From Sulfurimonas sp. HSL-3221 (GTDB taxonomy: Bacteria > Campylobacterota > Campylobacteria > Campylobacterales > Sulfurimonadaceae): a DNA stretch of 64,000 bases. The DNA lies in the NCBI RefSeq assembly GCF_021044585.1, contig NZ_CP087998.1, forward strand, positions 62,001-126,000, read 5' to 3'. This document shows, piece after piece, positions 40,671 to 49,222 of this stretch (positions are counted from its first letter, which is position 1; each line of letters starts with the position of its first letter). The translations under genes were made by a program, and so were the position numbers. The notes under the pieces were generated by a model. It worked only from the letters and a program-made list of their open reading frames with translations, had not been told where the DNA came from and did not search any database.

Positions 40671-41243
40671 ATGAGCATCAAATTAATCAATATAATGCTT
40701 TGGGCCCTGATCGCCATAGGGGCAGTGGGGTTTTGCTATATTCTTTCCCTTTTCTTTACGGACAATGCAAACAAAGCAACAGCATTGGCACCTGCAGGTA
40801 TTTTGCTTGCCTCGTTTATTGCATCATTCTCTGTAATGAAGTCAATTGCTGCGAATCAAAAATGGCATGATGAAAAACAAAATAATGAAAAAATATCTAA
40901 TCTCGTAAGCCTTAACCTGCTACTAAAAGACATTGTTCAAAATCTTCAAGGACCATTGAAAATGAGAACTTTGGATGGTGTAACATTAGCGGCCCTTCAA
41001 GCTGATTGTCTGGATGCATGTGATTCATTGGAAGACAAGGCATATTATTTTTGGCTCGGATCGCATGTGCAAAGAGAAAACCTGCTAGAAATTCAGAGTA
41101 GATTAAAGAGAATAGCGTTTACTATTAAACAAAGAAAACTGGACTCTAATATCTCACGGAATTTAAATGGACCAATGAATCAAATAACAGAAAAGTCCAA
41201 TACGGTTATGCAATATATTAAACCAAGTATTGAAGATAAATAA
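40671..41243 (+). CDS. Unrecognised two-helix membrane protein
   Basis: 190 residues. Two N-terminal membrane segments (about 5-28 and 40-60, with a short FTDNANK loop) followed by a cytoplasmic helical region of about 120 residues rich in charged heptad-like stretches (NEKISNLVSLNLLLKDIVQNLQ, RENLLEIQSRLKRIAFTIKQRK). Layout resembles small membrane effectors or phage-type proteins, but no homology is claimed. GGAG lies before the ATG. AT-rich, part of the tRNA-linked island. Confidence 0.6.
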   Translation: MSIKLINIMLWALIAIGAVGFCYILSLFFTDNANKATALAPAGILLASFIASFSVMKSIAANQKWHDEKQNNEKISNLVSLNLLLKDIVQNLQGPLKMRTLDGVTLAALQADCLDACDSLEDKAYYFWLGSHVQRENLLEIQSRLKRIAFTIKQRKLDSNISRNLNGPMNQITEKSNTVMQYIKPSIEDK

Positions 41244-41264
41244 TAGTATGCTACTTGCTACATT

Positions 41265-41429
41265 ATTTCTAACGAGTGGCAACCTCAAATACAGTTTAGT
41301 ATAGGGTTTCACCTATATATTGAGGCATTGTAGACCGTTTCCATCTGGTATAGTATAGGCTTTCTCGGCAGGTTTTGCAGATTTGATGGCTATGTAGGTA
41401 AGGGAATTTCGTATGGAACGGTTGGCCAT
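41265..41429 (-). pseudogene. Decayed tyrosine integrase, N-terminal fragment
   Basis: From an ATG at 41429 with AGGAG and 6-nt spacing, the minus strand reads MANRSIRNSLTYIAIKSAKPAEKAYTIPDGNGLQCLNI and then a TAG at 41313-41315. AIKSAKPAEKAYTIPDGNGLQ matches the arm-type DNA-binding domain (DUF4102) of P4-like phage integrases, which continues beyond the stop in frame as VKPYTKLYLRL, the usual next strand. The catalytic domain is gone. It starts about 185 bp from the tRNA-Ala 3' end and reads away from it, as integrases of tRNA-targeted islands do. Confidence 0.75.
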
Positions 41430-41613
41430 GTCGCACTCCTAATGTACTTTTTGAGCTTCTGAAATGTAGTATATGTGGCAGGGTACATTAATAAGTACAT
41501 TAGGGGCATGGATTTGTGCAAATTGCAATGGACTATCTGAGATTGATTTGATGGATGAAAGCCCTATTTCCTGGCTTTTGTAAGACTATTAAGGATTGTT
41601 TCGGATTAATGGA

Positions 41614-41689
41614 TGGTGGACCCTACCGGGATCGAACCGGTGACCTCTTCGCTGCCAGCGAAGCGCTCTCCCAGCTGAGCTAAGGGCCC
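41614..41689 (-). tRNA. tRNA-Ala, anticodon GGC
   Basis: Complete cloverleaf, 76 nt with encoded CCA: acceptor GGGCCCT/AGGGTCC with discriminator A, D-arm GCTCAGCTGGGAGAGC, anticodon arm CTTCG-CTGGCAG-CGAAG (anticodon GGC, reading GCC), T-arm ACCGG-TTCGATC-CCGGT. Its 3' end borders the AT-rich island, and the integrase relic begins about 185 bp away, so it was probably the integration site. Confidence 0.97.
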
Positions 41690-41755
41690 GGGAGATTTTT
41701 AAGAGGCAAAATTATACTTGCCGCTGACTTAAGGAAGTTTGAAACGACCCCCTGA

Positions 41756-42745
41756 TCAGAGGATCGAGTATTTTGCTGCCTCGGCGCGGGCGGCCAGAGG
41801 GGTCGTCGTAACGGTTTCGCCGTTCACGTCGAGAGTGTATTCCTCTTCCGGCGAGGTTTTGCAATAGGTGAGGATGCTGCGGGCGGCGAAAGCGCGGTCG
41901 CTCTCGCTGGCATCTTTGCTCAGCAGCACGTGCGGCCCTGGGATGCCGACGGTCTGGATGTGCATGAATTTCGCGTTGTCGATCTCCTGCAGTTTCGCGT
42001 TCTCCTCCTGGTCGCGGCCGATGACCATCTTGGCGCCCTCGGGCAGGCGGAAGTGGCGGCCCCATTTGAGGACGGGGATGTCCGGCACGTCGAACTGCTC
42101 ATCAAACTTGATGTAGTCGCGGATCTTGATGGCGAAGTTGGCATCGGTCAGCAGACAGCCGCCGCCCGGGCTCTCGTAATCTTCAAGGCCGAACTGTTCG
42201 GCGAGCTCCATCTGGCGTTCGCGGCTGCGGCCGAGGATCCCTTCAAGCTTGTCGCGGTCGACCCACCCCTCCTCTTCGGCGATGGTCGGCGCCAGGCGCT
42301 TGGCGCTCATCGGGCGCAAGAGAAGGCCGTCGACGTTGGCTTCGTTAAGGACCTTGATGAGGGCGTCTTTGTTCTGGCTCATCGGGCGCTGGCCGAGGAC
42401 CTCGCCGCTGATGAGGAAGCTTGCGCCTTCCGCTTCCATGATACGCTTGGCGACTTCGAACATTTTCGCATGGCAGTCGATGCAGGGGTTGAAGTGCTTG
42501 CCGTAGCCGTGTTTGGGGTCGAAAAGGACCGTCTGGAGGTACTCGCTCTGGATATCGATGATGCGCAGTTCCGCGCCGACCTGGTCGCACATGTTCTGCA
42601 TATGCGCGCGGCGGTCCTTGGTGGCGCCGAAACCGGTGTTGATGTTGCAGGCGATGACGTCAATCCCCTGGTCGATGATGAGCTTCATGGCAAGCGTGGA
42701 GTCGAGCCCGCCGGAGAAAAGCGCGATGGCTTTACGTTTTGACAT
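41756..42745 (-). CDS. PP-loop ATPase with NFACT-R-like C-terminal domain (MnmA/ThiI-related)
   Basis: 329 residues. The N-terminal ATP pyrophosphatase loop ALFSGGLDST identifies a PP-loop adenylating enzyme of the tRNA-thiolation type. NPCIDCH and SPGGGCLLTD supply Cys for sulfur transfer or an iron-sulfur cluster. The C-terminal PVLKWGRHFRLPEGAKMVIGRDQEEN...VGIPGPHVLL resembles the NFACT-R RNA-binding domain seen in archaeal-type MnmA-like proteins. Probably thiolates a tRNA uridine; the position modified is unknown. AAGGA precedes the ATG. Confidence 0.75.
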   Translation of the reverse strand: MSKRKAIALFSGGLDSTLAMKLIIDQGIDVIACNINTGFGATKDRRAHMQNMCDQVGAELRIIDIQSEYLQTVLFDPKHGYGKHFNPCIDCHAKMFEVAKRIMEAEGASFLISGEVLGQRPMSQNKDALIKVLNEANVDGLLLRPMSAKRLAPTIAEEEGWVDRDKLEGILGRSRERQMELAEQFGLEDYESPGGGCLLTDANFAIKIRDYIKFDEQFDVPDIPVLKWGRHFRLPEGAKMVIGRDQEENAKLQEIDNAKFMHIQTVGIPGPHVLLSKDASESDRAFAARSILTYCKTSPEEEYTLDVNGETVTTTPLAARAEAAKYSIL

Positions 42746-42783
42746 TGGTAATTCCTTGGTAAGGCACAGGAGCAGGAGCGCGC

Positions 42784-44442
42784 CTAGGCGTCTATTCCCA
42801 CCAGTTCACCTTTTTTGAGTTTCGCAATTTTACCGAGAATCTGACGATTTAAGAAGTATTTCTTATCGCTGGGGATGGAAGGATCGCGCATCACCGCCTG
42901 GCGGCGATGTTCATAATATTTGCGCAGAAAGATCAGCAGTTCGCTCTTGAGGGTTTCGTCGTCGGGGAAAACGGGGACGGCTTCGTCCATGACGATGTGA
43001 ATAAGTTCCGGGGTGCTGCTGTCGCCCTGCAGGGCCGTGGCGAATTCCCGGGCGTGAAAACGCAGCATCTGCGGCGAGATGAAATCCAGCAGCGCGTCGA
43101 CGACGCCGGGGCGTTCCAGCACCGTTTTGATAAGGGAGAGCTCCCAGAGGTCGCGGTGGGCTGAGGGTGCCGTGACGGGGGCCGTGGGCGCTGCTGTTCG
43201 TACCGGCTGGCTTCCGACCCGCACCAGCCCGGGCGAGATGCCCATGCGCGCGGCGAGGTGGCGCTTGTACTCCTCCTGCATCAGCGGGGAGAGGGTTTTG
43301 AGGTAGGCGGTCGTCTCCGCGAGGGCCTGCTCCTTCGCGCGGGGGTTGGCCAGGTCGTACTGCCCCAGCGTCGTCTCCAGCACGAAATCGATAAAGGGGC
43401 GGGGCTGCCGGAACATCGTGCCGAGCTCCTCGACGCGCCCCTCTTTGACCATGTCCGCCGGGTCGCGTCCCCCTTCGAAAAGAACGACGCCGCCGTCAAA
43501 GCCCGCGGCGCTGAGCAGTTTCGAGGCCTTGAGGGCCGCATTGCGCCCCGCCGCGTCTCCGTCGTAGGCCATGATGACGCGCGGTTCGCCTTTGCGCAGG
43601 AGCGGGAGGTGCTCGCTGGTCAGCGCCGTCCCCAGGGTTGCCACGGCCTGGGTGAAGCCGGCCTGGTGCAGCATGATGACGTCGAGGTACCCCTCGGTGA
43701 CGATCATCTCCTTGCGTTTGTGGATGCTCTCCCTGGCGTGGTTGTAGGCGTAGAGTAGACGGGACTTGTTGAAGAGTTTCGTCTGCGGGGAGTTGACGTA
43801 CTTGGCCTGGTGGCCGGTGATGGTACGGCCGCCGAAGCCGACGATGGCGCCGTTGGGGGCATGGATGGGAAAGGTGATGCGCTCGATGAAGCGAGCGTAT
43901 TCGCGCCCCTCACTTTCGCCCGCGACCCCCAGCTCGACTGCTTCGGCCATGGAGAACTGGTTCTGCTTGATGAAGCCCAGGGTCAAGTGCGACGTGGGGG
44001 CATAGCCGATGCCGAAGTGCTCGATGCTCGACTCATAGATGCCGCGATCACGCAGGTACTGTATCGCCGTGGGCGTCTTGTCCAGCAGGCTGCGGTACCA
44101 GTCGTTGAGCTTCTCCATCAGCTGGGAGCGCTGCTGGCGCGGCTCTCCCTGGGTGTAGGCGAGACTGTAGTTGTACTGGCCGGCGAGCTTCTCGATCGCC
44201 TCGGGGTAGGTGAGCTTTTCGTACTCCATAACGAACTTGATGGCGTCCCCACTCGCCTGGCAGCCGAAACAGTGGTAGAACTGTTTGGAGGGGCTCACGG
44301 AGAAGCTCGGACTCTTTTCGTCGTGGAAGGGACAGAGCCCCTTGTAGTTGACGCCGGCTTTCTTCAGTTCGACATAGTTACCGATGACGTCGACGATGTC
44401 GATCCGGGATTTGAGCCCGTCGATGGAGTCCTGGGAAATCAT
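42784..44442 (-). CDS. dnaG: DNA primase
   Basis: 552 residues. CHC2 zinc finger with C37, H40, C58 and C61 (GLCPFHDEKSPSFS, FYHCFGC), the catalytic core motif GFGGRTITGHQAKYVNSPQT, and a Toprim domain with MIVTEGYLDVIMLHQ and AYDGDAAGRNAA. The C-terminal helicase-interaction domain (about 420-552) is present. Synthesises RNA primers in replication. Minus-strand TAAAAT (44449-44454) ends 6 nt before the ATG with no Shine-Dalgarno, so translation is probably leaderless. Confidence 0.95.
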   Translation of the reverse strand: MISQDSIDGLKSRIDIVDVIGNYVELKKAGVNYKGLCPFHDEKSPSFSVSPSKQFYHCFGCQASGDAIKFVMEYEKLTYPEAIEKLAGQYNYSLAYTQGEPRQQRSQLMEKLNDWYRSLLDKTPTAIQYLRDRGIYESSIEHFGIGYAPTSHLTLGFIKQNQFSMAEAVELGVAGESEGREYARFIERITFPIHAPNGAIVGFGGRTITGHQAKYVNSPQTKLFNKSRLLYAYNHARESIHKRKEMIVTEGYLDVIMLHQAGFTQAVATLGTALTSEHLPLLRKGEPRVIMAYDGDAAGRNAALKASKLLSAAGFDGGVVLFEGGRDPADMVKEGRVEELGTMFRQPRPFIDFVLETTLGQYDLANPRAKEQALAETTAYLKTLSPLMQEEYKRHLAARMGISPGLVRVGSQPVRTAAPTAPVTAPSAHRDLWELSLIKTVLERPGVVDALLDFISPQMLRFHAREFATALQGDSSTPELIHIVMDEAVPVFPDDETLKSELLIFLRKYYEHRRQAVMRDPSIPSDKKYFLNRQILGKIAKLKKGELVGIDA

Positions 44443-44454
44443 AAGGGCATTTTA
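44443..44454 (-). promoter_or_regulatory. Leaderless-type promoter of dnaG
   Basis: TAAAAT on the minus strand (44449-44454), then GCCCTT, then ATG. Transcription would start at the start codon. Confidence 0.45.
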
Positions 44455-44649
44455 GCGCAATGTAGCCCGTTGGGGGCTTCGAGATGAGGTGAAACTAAAG
44501 GATAATTTTTCTCCTTAACTGTAAGCATCGGAAAAGAGCCAACGTTCTATAATGGTGACTGATTTGATTGTCTTGAGGCCGGTGCCGGGCCGTTTCGCCC
44601 GGAGTGCCATAGCGCGGCGGGAAGACCGCCGGGAGAGAAGGAGCAGAAG

Positions 44650-45297
44650 ATGAAACAGTATGAGACCTACAAATGCAGCGTTTGCGGGAACGAAGTGGAA
44701 GTACAGCATGTCGGCGGGGGCACCCTGACCTGCTGCGGCCAGGAGATGGAGTGTGTCACCGAGAACCTGACAGCCGTCAACCTGATGAAGGCCTATGCCG
44801 GCGAATCGATGGCGCGCAACAAGTACGACCTCTTTGCCGACATCGCCCGCGAAGAGGGGTGGCATGCGATCGAGCGCCACTTCCGCGAAGCGGCACTCAA
44901 CGAGATGTGGCATGCCCGGGCCGAGTACAAGGCCTATCACAAGATGATGGAGGGGCAGGAGGTCGAAGCGACGATGAAGAACCTCGAGACGGGGATGGAA
45001 GGGGAACACTACGAACACACGGAGATGTACCCCAACTTCGCCGCGATCGCCGAGGAGGAGGGGCACAAGGCCCTTGCCCGGCTCTTCAACGCCATCGCCA
45101 AGGTCGAGGTCGAGCACGAACGCGAATACGCCGCGCTGAAACAAGCGATGATCGACGACGGCTTTTTTGCGAGCGCGGACGAGGAGATCTGGGTCTGCGA
45201 GGTGTGCGGCCACATCCACCGCGGCAAGAAGCCGCCCAAGGCCTGTCCGCTTTGCGGGGTGCCGCAGGAGTATTTCAAGCGTGAACATCTGTACTGA
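44650..45297 (+). CDS. Desulforubrerythrin (desulforedoxin-rubrerythrin-rubredoxin fusion)
   Basis: 215 residues in three parts: N-terminal desulforedoxin-like FeS4 site (C9, C12, C28, C29), a rubrerythrin four-helix diiron domain with Glu/His ligands (AGESMARNKYDLFADIAREEGW, EMWHARAEYKAY, EEEGHKALARLFNAIAKVEVEHE), and a C-terminal rubredoxin (CEVCGHIHRG...CPLCGV). This is the architecture of the Campylobacter jejuni protein, a peroxide-reducing enzyme of microaerophiles. Cytoplasmic. GGAG lies before the ATG. Confidence 0.93.
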   Translation: MKQYETYKCSVCGNEVEVQHVGGGTLTCCGQEMECVTENLTAVNLMKAYAGESMARNKYDLFADIAREEGWHAIERHFREAALNEMWHARAEYKAYHKMMEGQEVEATMKNLETGMEGEHYEHTEMYPNFAAIAEEEGHKALARLFNAIAKVEVEHEREYAALKQAMIDDGFFASADEEIWVCEVCGHIHRGKKPPKACPLCGVPQEYFKREHLY

Positions 45298-45311
45298 AAA
45301 GGCAAAAATTG

Positions 45312-46184
45312 ATGCGTAACCTGATGATTCTGATGGCGCTGGCGGCTTCGCTGCTGGCGATGGAACCGGTCGTAACGGGCGAATGGCTCGTCAAGCATGC
45401 GGAGGATAAGAACCTTGTGATCGTAGATGTTTCCGCCCCGGAAGCTTACGAGGAGGGGCACGTCCCCGGCGCGCGTAGTGCCAGCATCGAGCTGTGGCGC
45501 CAGGGGGTCGGCAAGCACGCCGAAGTGCGCAGCGCCGCGGCGCTGCAGGCGCAAATGCGCCGTCTGGGGATCGGCAGCGATTCCAAAGTCGTCGTCTACT
45601 CCCACCACCTCGATAACAAGGACCTACTGCGCGCGACCTACGTGCTCTGGGCGATGGAGTATGCCGGGTTCAAAAACAGCGCCCTGCTTGACGGCGGCCT
45701 TCCCGCCTACACCGCTGCGGGCGGGAAGCTTTCCGCGACGGCGACGGCGGACGGTTCCGGTGACTTTTCCGTCGCGACCGATGGGGGGATGATCGCAACG
45801 CTGGATGAGGTACAAGCCTCCCTGGACAAAACGGCGATGATCGACTCGCGCCCGGCGGTTTTCTATTTCGGGGCCGAGAAGCAGGGGATGCTCAAACGCG
45901 CCGGGCACATCAGCGGGGCGCACAGCTATTTCTGGCGCTATAACGTGACGCCGAAAAACCGCCTCAAGCCGAAGGCGGAGCTCTCGGCCATGCTGGAAAA
46001 GGGGCTGGGGCTGAAGAAGAGCGCGCCGCTCATCGTCTACTGCACCGGCGGGCTGGAGGCGTCGATGAACTACTTCGTCGTGTACCGCGTGCTCGGGTTC
46101 GCGCAGGCGAAACTCTACGATGCGTCGATGAAAGAGTGGGCCAACCGCGACGACACGCCGATGCGCGTTTTCGTCTGGGAATAA
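45312..46184 (+). CDS. Exported tandem-rhodanese sulfurtransferase
   Basis: 290 residues from the ATG at 45312; a TTG at 45309 is also in frame. Signal peptide (MRNLMILMALAASLLA), then two rhodanese domains. The first (VIVDVSAPEAYEEGHVPGARSASIELW) lacks the catalytic Cys; the second has VYCTGGLEASMNYF with the active Cys. Typical of thiosulfate or mercaptopyruvate sulfurtransferases, here periplasmic, where it could take part in sulfur-compound handling. Starts 14 bp after the desulforubrerythrin stop codon. Confidence 0.85.
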   Translation: MRNLMILMALAASLLAMEPVVTGEWLVKHAEDKNLVIVDVSAPEAYEEGHVPGARSASIELWRQGVGKHAEVRSAAALQAQMRRLGIGSDSKVVVYSHHLDNKDLLRATYVLWAMEYAGFKNSALLDGGLPAYTAAGGKLSATATADGSGDFSVATDGGMIATLDEVQASLDKTAMIDSRPAVFYFGAEKQGMLKRAGHISGAHSYFWRYNVTPKNRLKPKAELSAMLEKGLGLKKSAPLIVYCTGGLEASMNYFVVYRVLGFAQAKLYDASMKEWANRDDTPMRVFVWE

Positions 46185-46192
46185 GGGCACCT

Positions 46193-46221
46193 TTGCATTC
46201 GGATGCGGATTGTGTTATACT
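46193..46221 (+). promoter_or_regulatory. Promoter of rpsU
   Basis: TTGCAT (46193-46198), 17-nt spacer, TATACT (46216-46221), giving a leader of about 30 nt before the ATG at 46257 that holds AGG. Confidence 0.6.
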
Positions 46222-46256
46222 TCGCGTCCAAATTTTAAAGAAAGTAGGTGATGTGA

Positions 46257-46469
46257 ATGCCAGGTATCGTTCTTCGTCAAGATGACAACTTCGATGCTGC
46301 GTACCGTCGCTTCAAAAAGCAGACTGACCGTAACCTCGTCGTTACGGAAGCGCGCGCCCGCCGTTTCCACGAAACAGCGACCGAAAAGCTGAAAAAAGAG
46401 AAAATTGCTGCACGCAAGAAAATGCTCAAACGTCTGTATATGATGCGCCGTTACGAGTCACGCCTCTAA
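46257..46469 (+). CDS. rpsU: Ribosomal protein bS21
   Basis: 70 residues, [26 protein letters not shown]..., strongly basic and ending [12 protein letters not shown]. Standard bS21 length and sequence, small-subunit protein near the anti-Shine-Dalgarno. Own promoter and terminator, so it is monocistronic here. Confidence 0.96.
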   Translation: MPGIVLRQDDNFDAAYRRFKKQTDRNLVVTEARARRFHETATEKLKKEKIAARKKMLKRLYMMRRYESRL

Positions 46470-46474
46470 TCCCG

Positions 46475-46492
46475 AAAGCCTCCGGGCTTTTT
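46475..46492 (+). terminator. Intrinsic terminator of rpsU
   Basis: AAAGCC (46475-46480), TCCG loop, GGCTTT (46485-46490), then TT. Six-bp stem directly after the stop codon. The T run is short but placed correctly. Confidence 0.7.
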
Positions 46493-46495
46493 GGA

Positions 46496-46507
46496 TACAC
46501 TCTCATT
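46496..46507 (+). promoter_or_regulatory. Leaderless-type promoter of the receiver-like gene
   Basis: TACACT (46496-46501) ends 6 nt before the ATG at 46508, right behind the rpsU terminator. Confidence 0.4.
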
Positions 46508-46891
46508 ATGAACCTCCTCCTTATTGACAAACAGGGCCTTGCTACGTACGCCAGAGAAGAGATCCTGCGCGACCAGTACCACCATCATGTCGATTACGTC
46601 TCTACCTTCGAGGATTTCAAAGCCAAGTACGCCGTCGGCCGATACAAGGTCGTCATTGTCGATTTCGCCCTCGAAGCCGGTACGGAAGCACTGAAACTGA
46701 TGGACAGTCTCGACCCGAAGCAGCGGGTCATTATCCTCAGCGCCAGCGACGACTACAGCGAACACAAAGGGTGTGCCTACTGCGTGGACCATCACAACCG
46801 CCGCCGTCTGAAAGAGCCCGTCAGTATCGCAGATCTCGCCAATCTCATCAAGAATTTCGACTATACCACCTGCGCCCATTACCACGAGTAG
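46508..46891 (+). CDS. Stand-alone receiver-like (CheY-fold) protein with a Cys/His-rich insert
   Basis: 127 residues. A CheY-like pattern is visible: acidic D7 in LLLIDKQG, D52 in VVIVDFALEAG, Ser in VIILSASDD and Lys-x-Pro near RRLKEPVS. After the fourth strand there is KGCAYCVDHHNRRR, a CxxC-xxHH patch that could bind zinc or haem. No output domain. The usual switch Thr/Ser spacing is preserved, but the acidic pocket has only one Asp, so phosphorylation is uncertain. Conserved-looking gene of unknown role next to rpsU and purT. Confidence 0.6.
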   Translation: MNLLLIDKQGLATYAREEILRDQYHHHVDYVSTFEDFKAKYAVGRYKVVIVDFALEAGTEALKLMDSLDPKQRVIILSASDDYSEHKGCAYCVDHHNRRRLKEPVSIADLANLIKNFDYTTCAHYHE

Positions 46892-46949
46892 GGCACCGCT
46901 CTTTTTTAGCTCCCTTCGTTACAATTAGGCATCTGATTTTAAGGATCTT

Positions 46950-48116
46950 ATGATGCTGTTTACCGCGCCGTTAAAAAGCAATTCCGTTCGTATCATGCTG
47001 CTGGGTTCGGGGGAACTCGGCAAAGAGGTCGCCATCGAGGCACAGCGCCTGGGGATTGAGGTGATCGCCGTCGACCGTTACGAGGGCGCTCCCGCCCACC
47101 TGGTCGCGCACCGTTCCCACGTCGTGAACATGCAGGACACCGAGGCGGTGCTGGAGCTGATCCGCTCCGAGATGCCCGACTTCATCCTCCCCGAGATCGA
47201 AGCGATCAGCATCGACGCACTGTTCAAGGCCGAAGCGGAAGGGTTCCACGTCATCCCGAACGCCGAAGCGGTCAGCAAAACGATGAACCGCAAGAACATC
47301 CGCAAATTCGCCGCGGAGGAGCTGGGACTCAAAACCGGTCCCTACGAGTTCGTCAAAACCCGCGAGGAGCTGGAGGCGGCAGCGGGCCGCCTCGGCTACC
47401 CCTGCGTCGTCAAGCCGGTCATGAGCTCCTCGGGCCACGGCCAGAGCGTCATGAAGAGCGAAGCGGACCTGGACCGCTCCTGGGAGATGGCCAAAGAGGC
47501 GCGCGGCGATGCGAGCGAGCTGATCGTTGAAGCCTTTATCGCCTTTGATTACGAGATCACGATGCTCACGGCGCGCAACGGGTTCGAGACGGTCTTCTGT
47601 GAGCCCATCGGCCACATCCAGCGCGACGGCGACTACGTCTTCAGCTGGCAGCCGATGCAGATGAGCGAGGTGGCCAAGGAGCGGGCACAGGCGATCGCCA
47701 AGGCGATCACCGACGGCCTCGGCGGCCGCGGCATCTTCGGCGTGGAGCTCTTTATCCAGGGTGACGAGGTCTACTTCAGCGAAGTGAGCCCGCGCCCGCA
47801 CGACACGGGCATGGTCACGCTCATCACCCAGAGCCAGAGCGAATTCGCCCTGCACCTGCGCGCCGTCCTCGGCCTGCCCCTGGGCTTCACCTTCTACGGC
47901 GGCGGCGCGTCGGCGGCGTATAAAGCGACGGCGGAATCCTTCGCCCCGGTCGTCGATGTCGACGATACGCTCTTCGATGATAACAGCTACGTACGCGTCT
48001 TCGGCAAGCCCGAGTCCCACCCGGGCCGCCGCCTTGCCGTCGCGCTGGTCTATGACGAGCCGGAGGCCGCGCTGGCCAAGGCGCGGACCATCATCGAGAA
48101 AGTAAGCGACCACTGA
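46950..48116 (+). CDS. purT: Formate-dependent phosphoribosylglycinamide formyltransferase
   Basis: 388 residues, ATP-grasp fold with [30 protein letters not shown] at the N terminus, ATP-binding loop [15 protein letters not shown] and the metal site [29 protein letters not shown]. Uses formate and ATP instead of formyl-folate at step three of purine synthesis. AAGG precedes the ATG. The stop overlaps the next start by one base (TGATG). Confidence 0.95.
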   Translation: MMLFTAPLKSNSVRIMLLGSGELGKEVAIEAQRLGIEVIAVDRYEGAPAHLVAHRSHVVNMQDTEAVLELIRSEMPDFILPEIEAISIDALFKAEAEGFHVIPNAEAVSKTMNRKNIRKFAAEELGLKTGPYEFVKTREELEAAAGRLGYPCVVKPVMSSSGHGQSVMKSEADLDRSWEMAKEARGDASELIVEAFIAFDYEITMLTARNGFETVFCEPIGHIQRDGDYVFSWQPMQMSEVAKERAQAIAKAITDGLGGRGIFGVELFIQGDEVYFSEVSPRPHDTGMVTLITQSQSEFALHLRAVLGLPLGFTFYGGGASAAYKATAESFAPVVDVDDTLFDDNSYVRVFGKPESHPGRRLAVALVYDEPEAALAKARTIIEKVSDH

Positions 48117-49045
48117 TGAAAATCGTCCTGCTCGATACCCTCACCTTCGGCGAGACGGACCTCGGCGGTTTTGACGCATTCGGCGAAGTCGAAGCCTTCG
48201 AGACGACGGCGCCGGAAGAGACAGCGGAGCGCATTGCTAACGCCGACGTTATCGTCACAAACAAGGTCGTTATCTCCGACGAGATGATGGCCGCGACCCC
48301 GACGCTGAAGCTGATCTGCGTGGCGGCGACGGGAACGAACAATATCGATATCCCCGCCGCCGAGGCGCGCGGCATCGCCGTCAAAAACGTTGCCGGCTAC
48401 TCGACCGATTCCGTTATCCAGCACACCTTCTCCATGCTCTTTTACCTTCTGGGCCACAGCCGCTACTACGACAGTTACGTGAAAAACGGCGACTGGGCGC
48501 GCAGCGAGGTTTTCACCCATGTCGGCCGTCCCTTCCACGAGATCAAGGGCAAGACCTGGGGGATCATCGGGCTGGGCGAGATCGGCCGGGGTGTCGCCGC
48601 CGTTGCCAAGGCCTTCGGGGCAGAGGTGCGCTACTACTCCACCTCGGGCAAAAACGCCAACGCCGACTATGAAAAAGTGACCCTGAGCCGCCTGCTCGAG
48701 GAGAGCGACGTCGTCTCGGTCCACGCACCGCTCAACGCTGCCACGCAGGGGTTGATCGGCCACTCCGAGTTGCTCATCATGAAAGACGGGGCGACACTGC
48801 TCAATCTCGGGCGCGGCGGGATCGTCGACGAGCGCGCTCTCGCGGCCATCATCGACGCCAAACCGATTTATGTCGGCCTCGACGTCCTTGAAACAGAGCC
48901 GATGAACGCGGGCCACCCGCTGATGGAAATCGAGCACAAAGAGCGCCTCTACATCACCCCGCACATCGCCTGGACCTCCGTCGAGGCGCGCGATGCGCTG
49001 ATCGCCAAGGTCATTGACAACATCCGCACCTTCGTCGAACAGTGA
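48116..49045 (+). CDS. D-2-hydroxyacid dehydrogenase (glycerate dehydrogenase-like)
   Basis: 309 residues. NAD-binding motif GKTWGIIGLGEIGRGVA, catalytic Arg/Glu/His in CVAATGTNNID, LGRGGIVDE and PHIAWTSVEA. Reduces a 2-oxo acid with NADH or the reverse. Similar Campylobacterota proteins are annotated as hydroxypyruvate/glycerate dehydrogenase; the substrate is not fixed by sequence. Overlaps the purT stop by one base, so the pair is co-translated. Confidence 0.88.
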   Translation: MKIVLLDTLTFGETDLGGFDAFGEVEAFETTAPEETAERIANADVIVTNKVVISDEMMAATPTLKLICVAATGTNNIDIPAAEARGIAVKNVAGYSTDSVIQHTFSMLFYLLGHSRYYDSYVKNGDWARSEVFTHVGRPFHEIKGKTWGIIGLGEIGRGVAAVAKAFGAEVRYYSTSGKNANADYEKVTLSRLLEESDVVSVHAPLNAATQGLIGHSELLIMKDGATLLNLGRGGIVDERALAAIIDAKPIYVGLDVLETEPMNAGHPLMEIEHKERLYITPHIAWTSVEARDALIAKVIDNIRTFVEQ

Positions 49046-49222
49046 AGTGTCGGTGGATAGGCCCGAGAAAAGTGCCGAAGGCATGCGGGTACCCCGGGGG
49101 CACTTCCTTCGGGGCGCCTGCCGCCGATGTAGTGTAAGCGGAATTCCGCAGGGCGCAGTCCGAGGACAACGCAAACACAGCGTTAGCGTAGCCGGAAGGG
49201 CTCTGCTCTTTGGGCGTACCAA
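49046..49222. other. GC-rich spacer with an AAGTGCC/GGCACTT inverted repeat
   Basis: 177 bp with several short palindromes, among them AAGTGCC (near 49069) and GGCACTT (near 49098) around a GC-rich core containing GGTACC. It may hold a terminator or a structured leader for the YqaA-like gene. No ORF. Confidence 0.4.
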
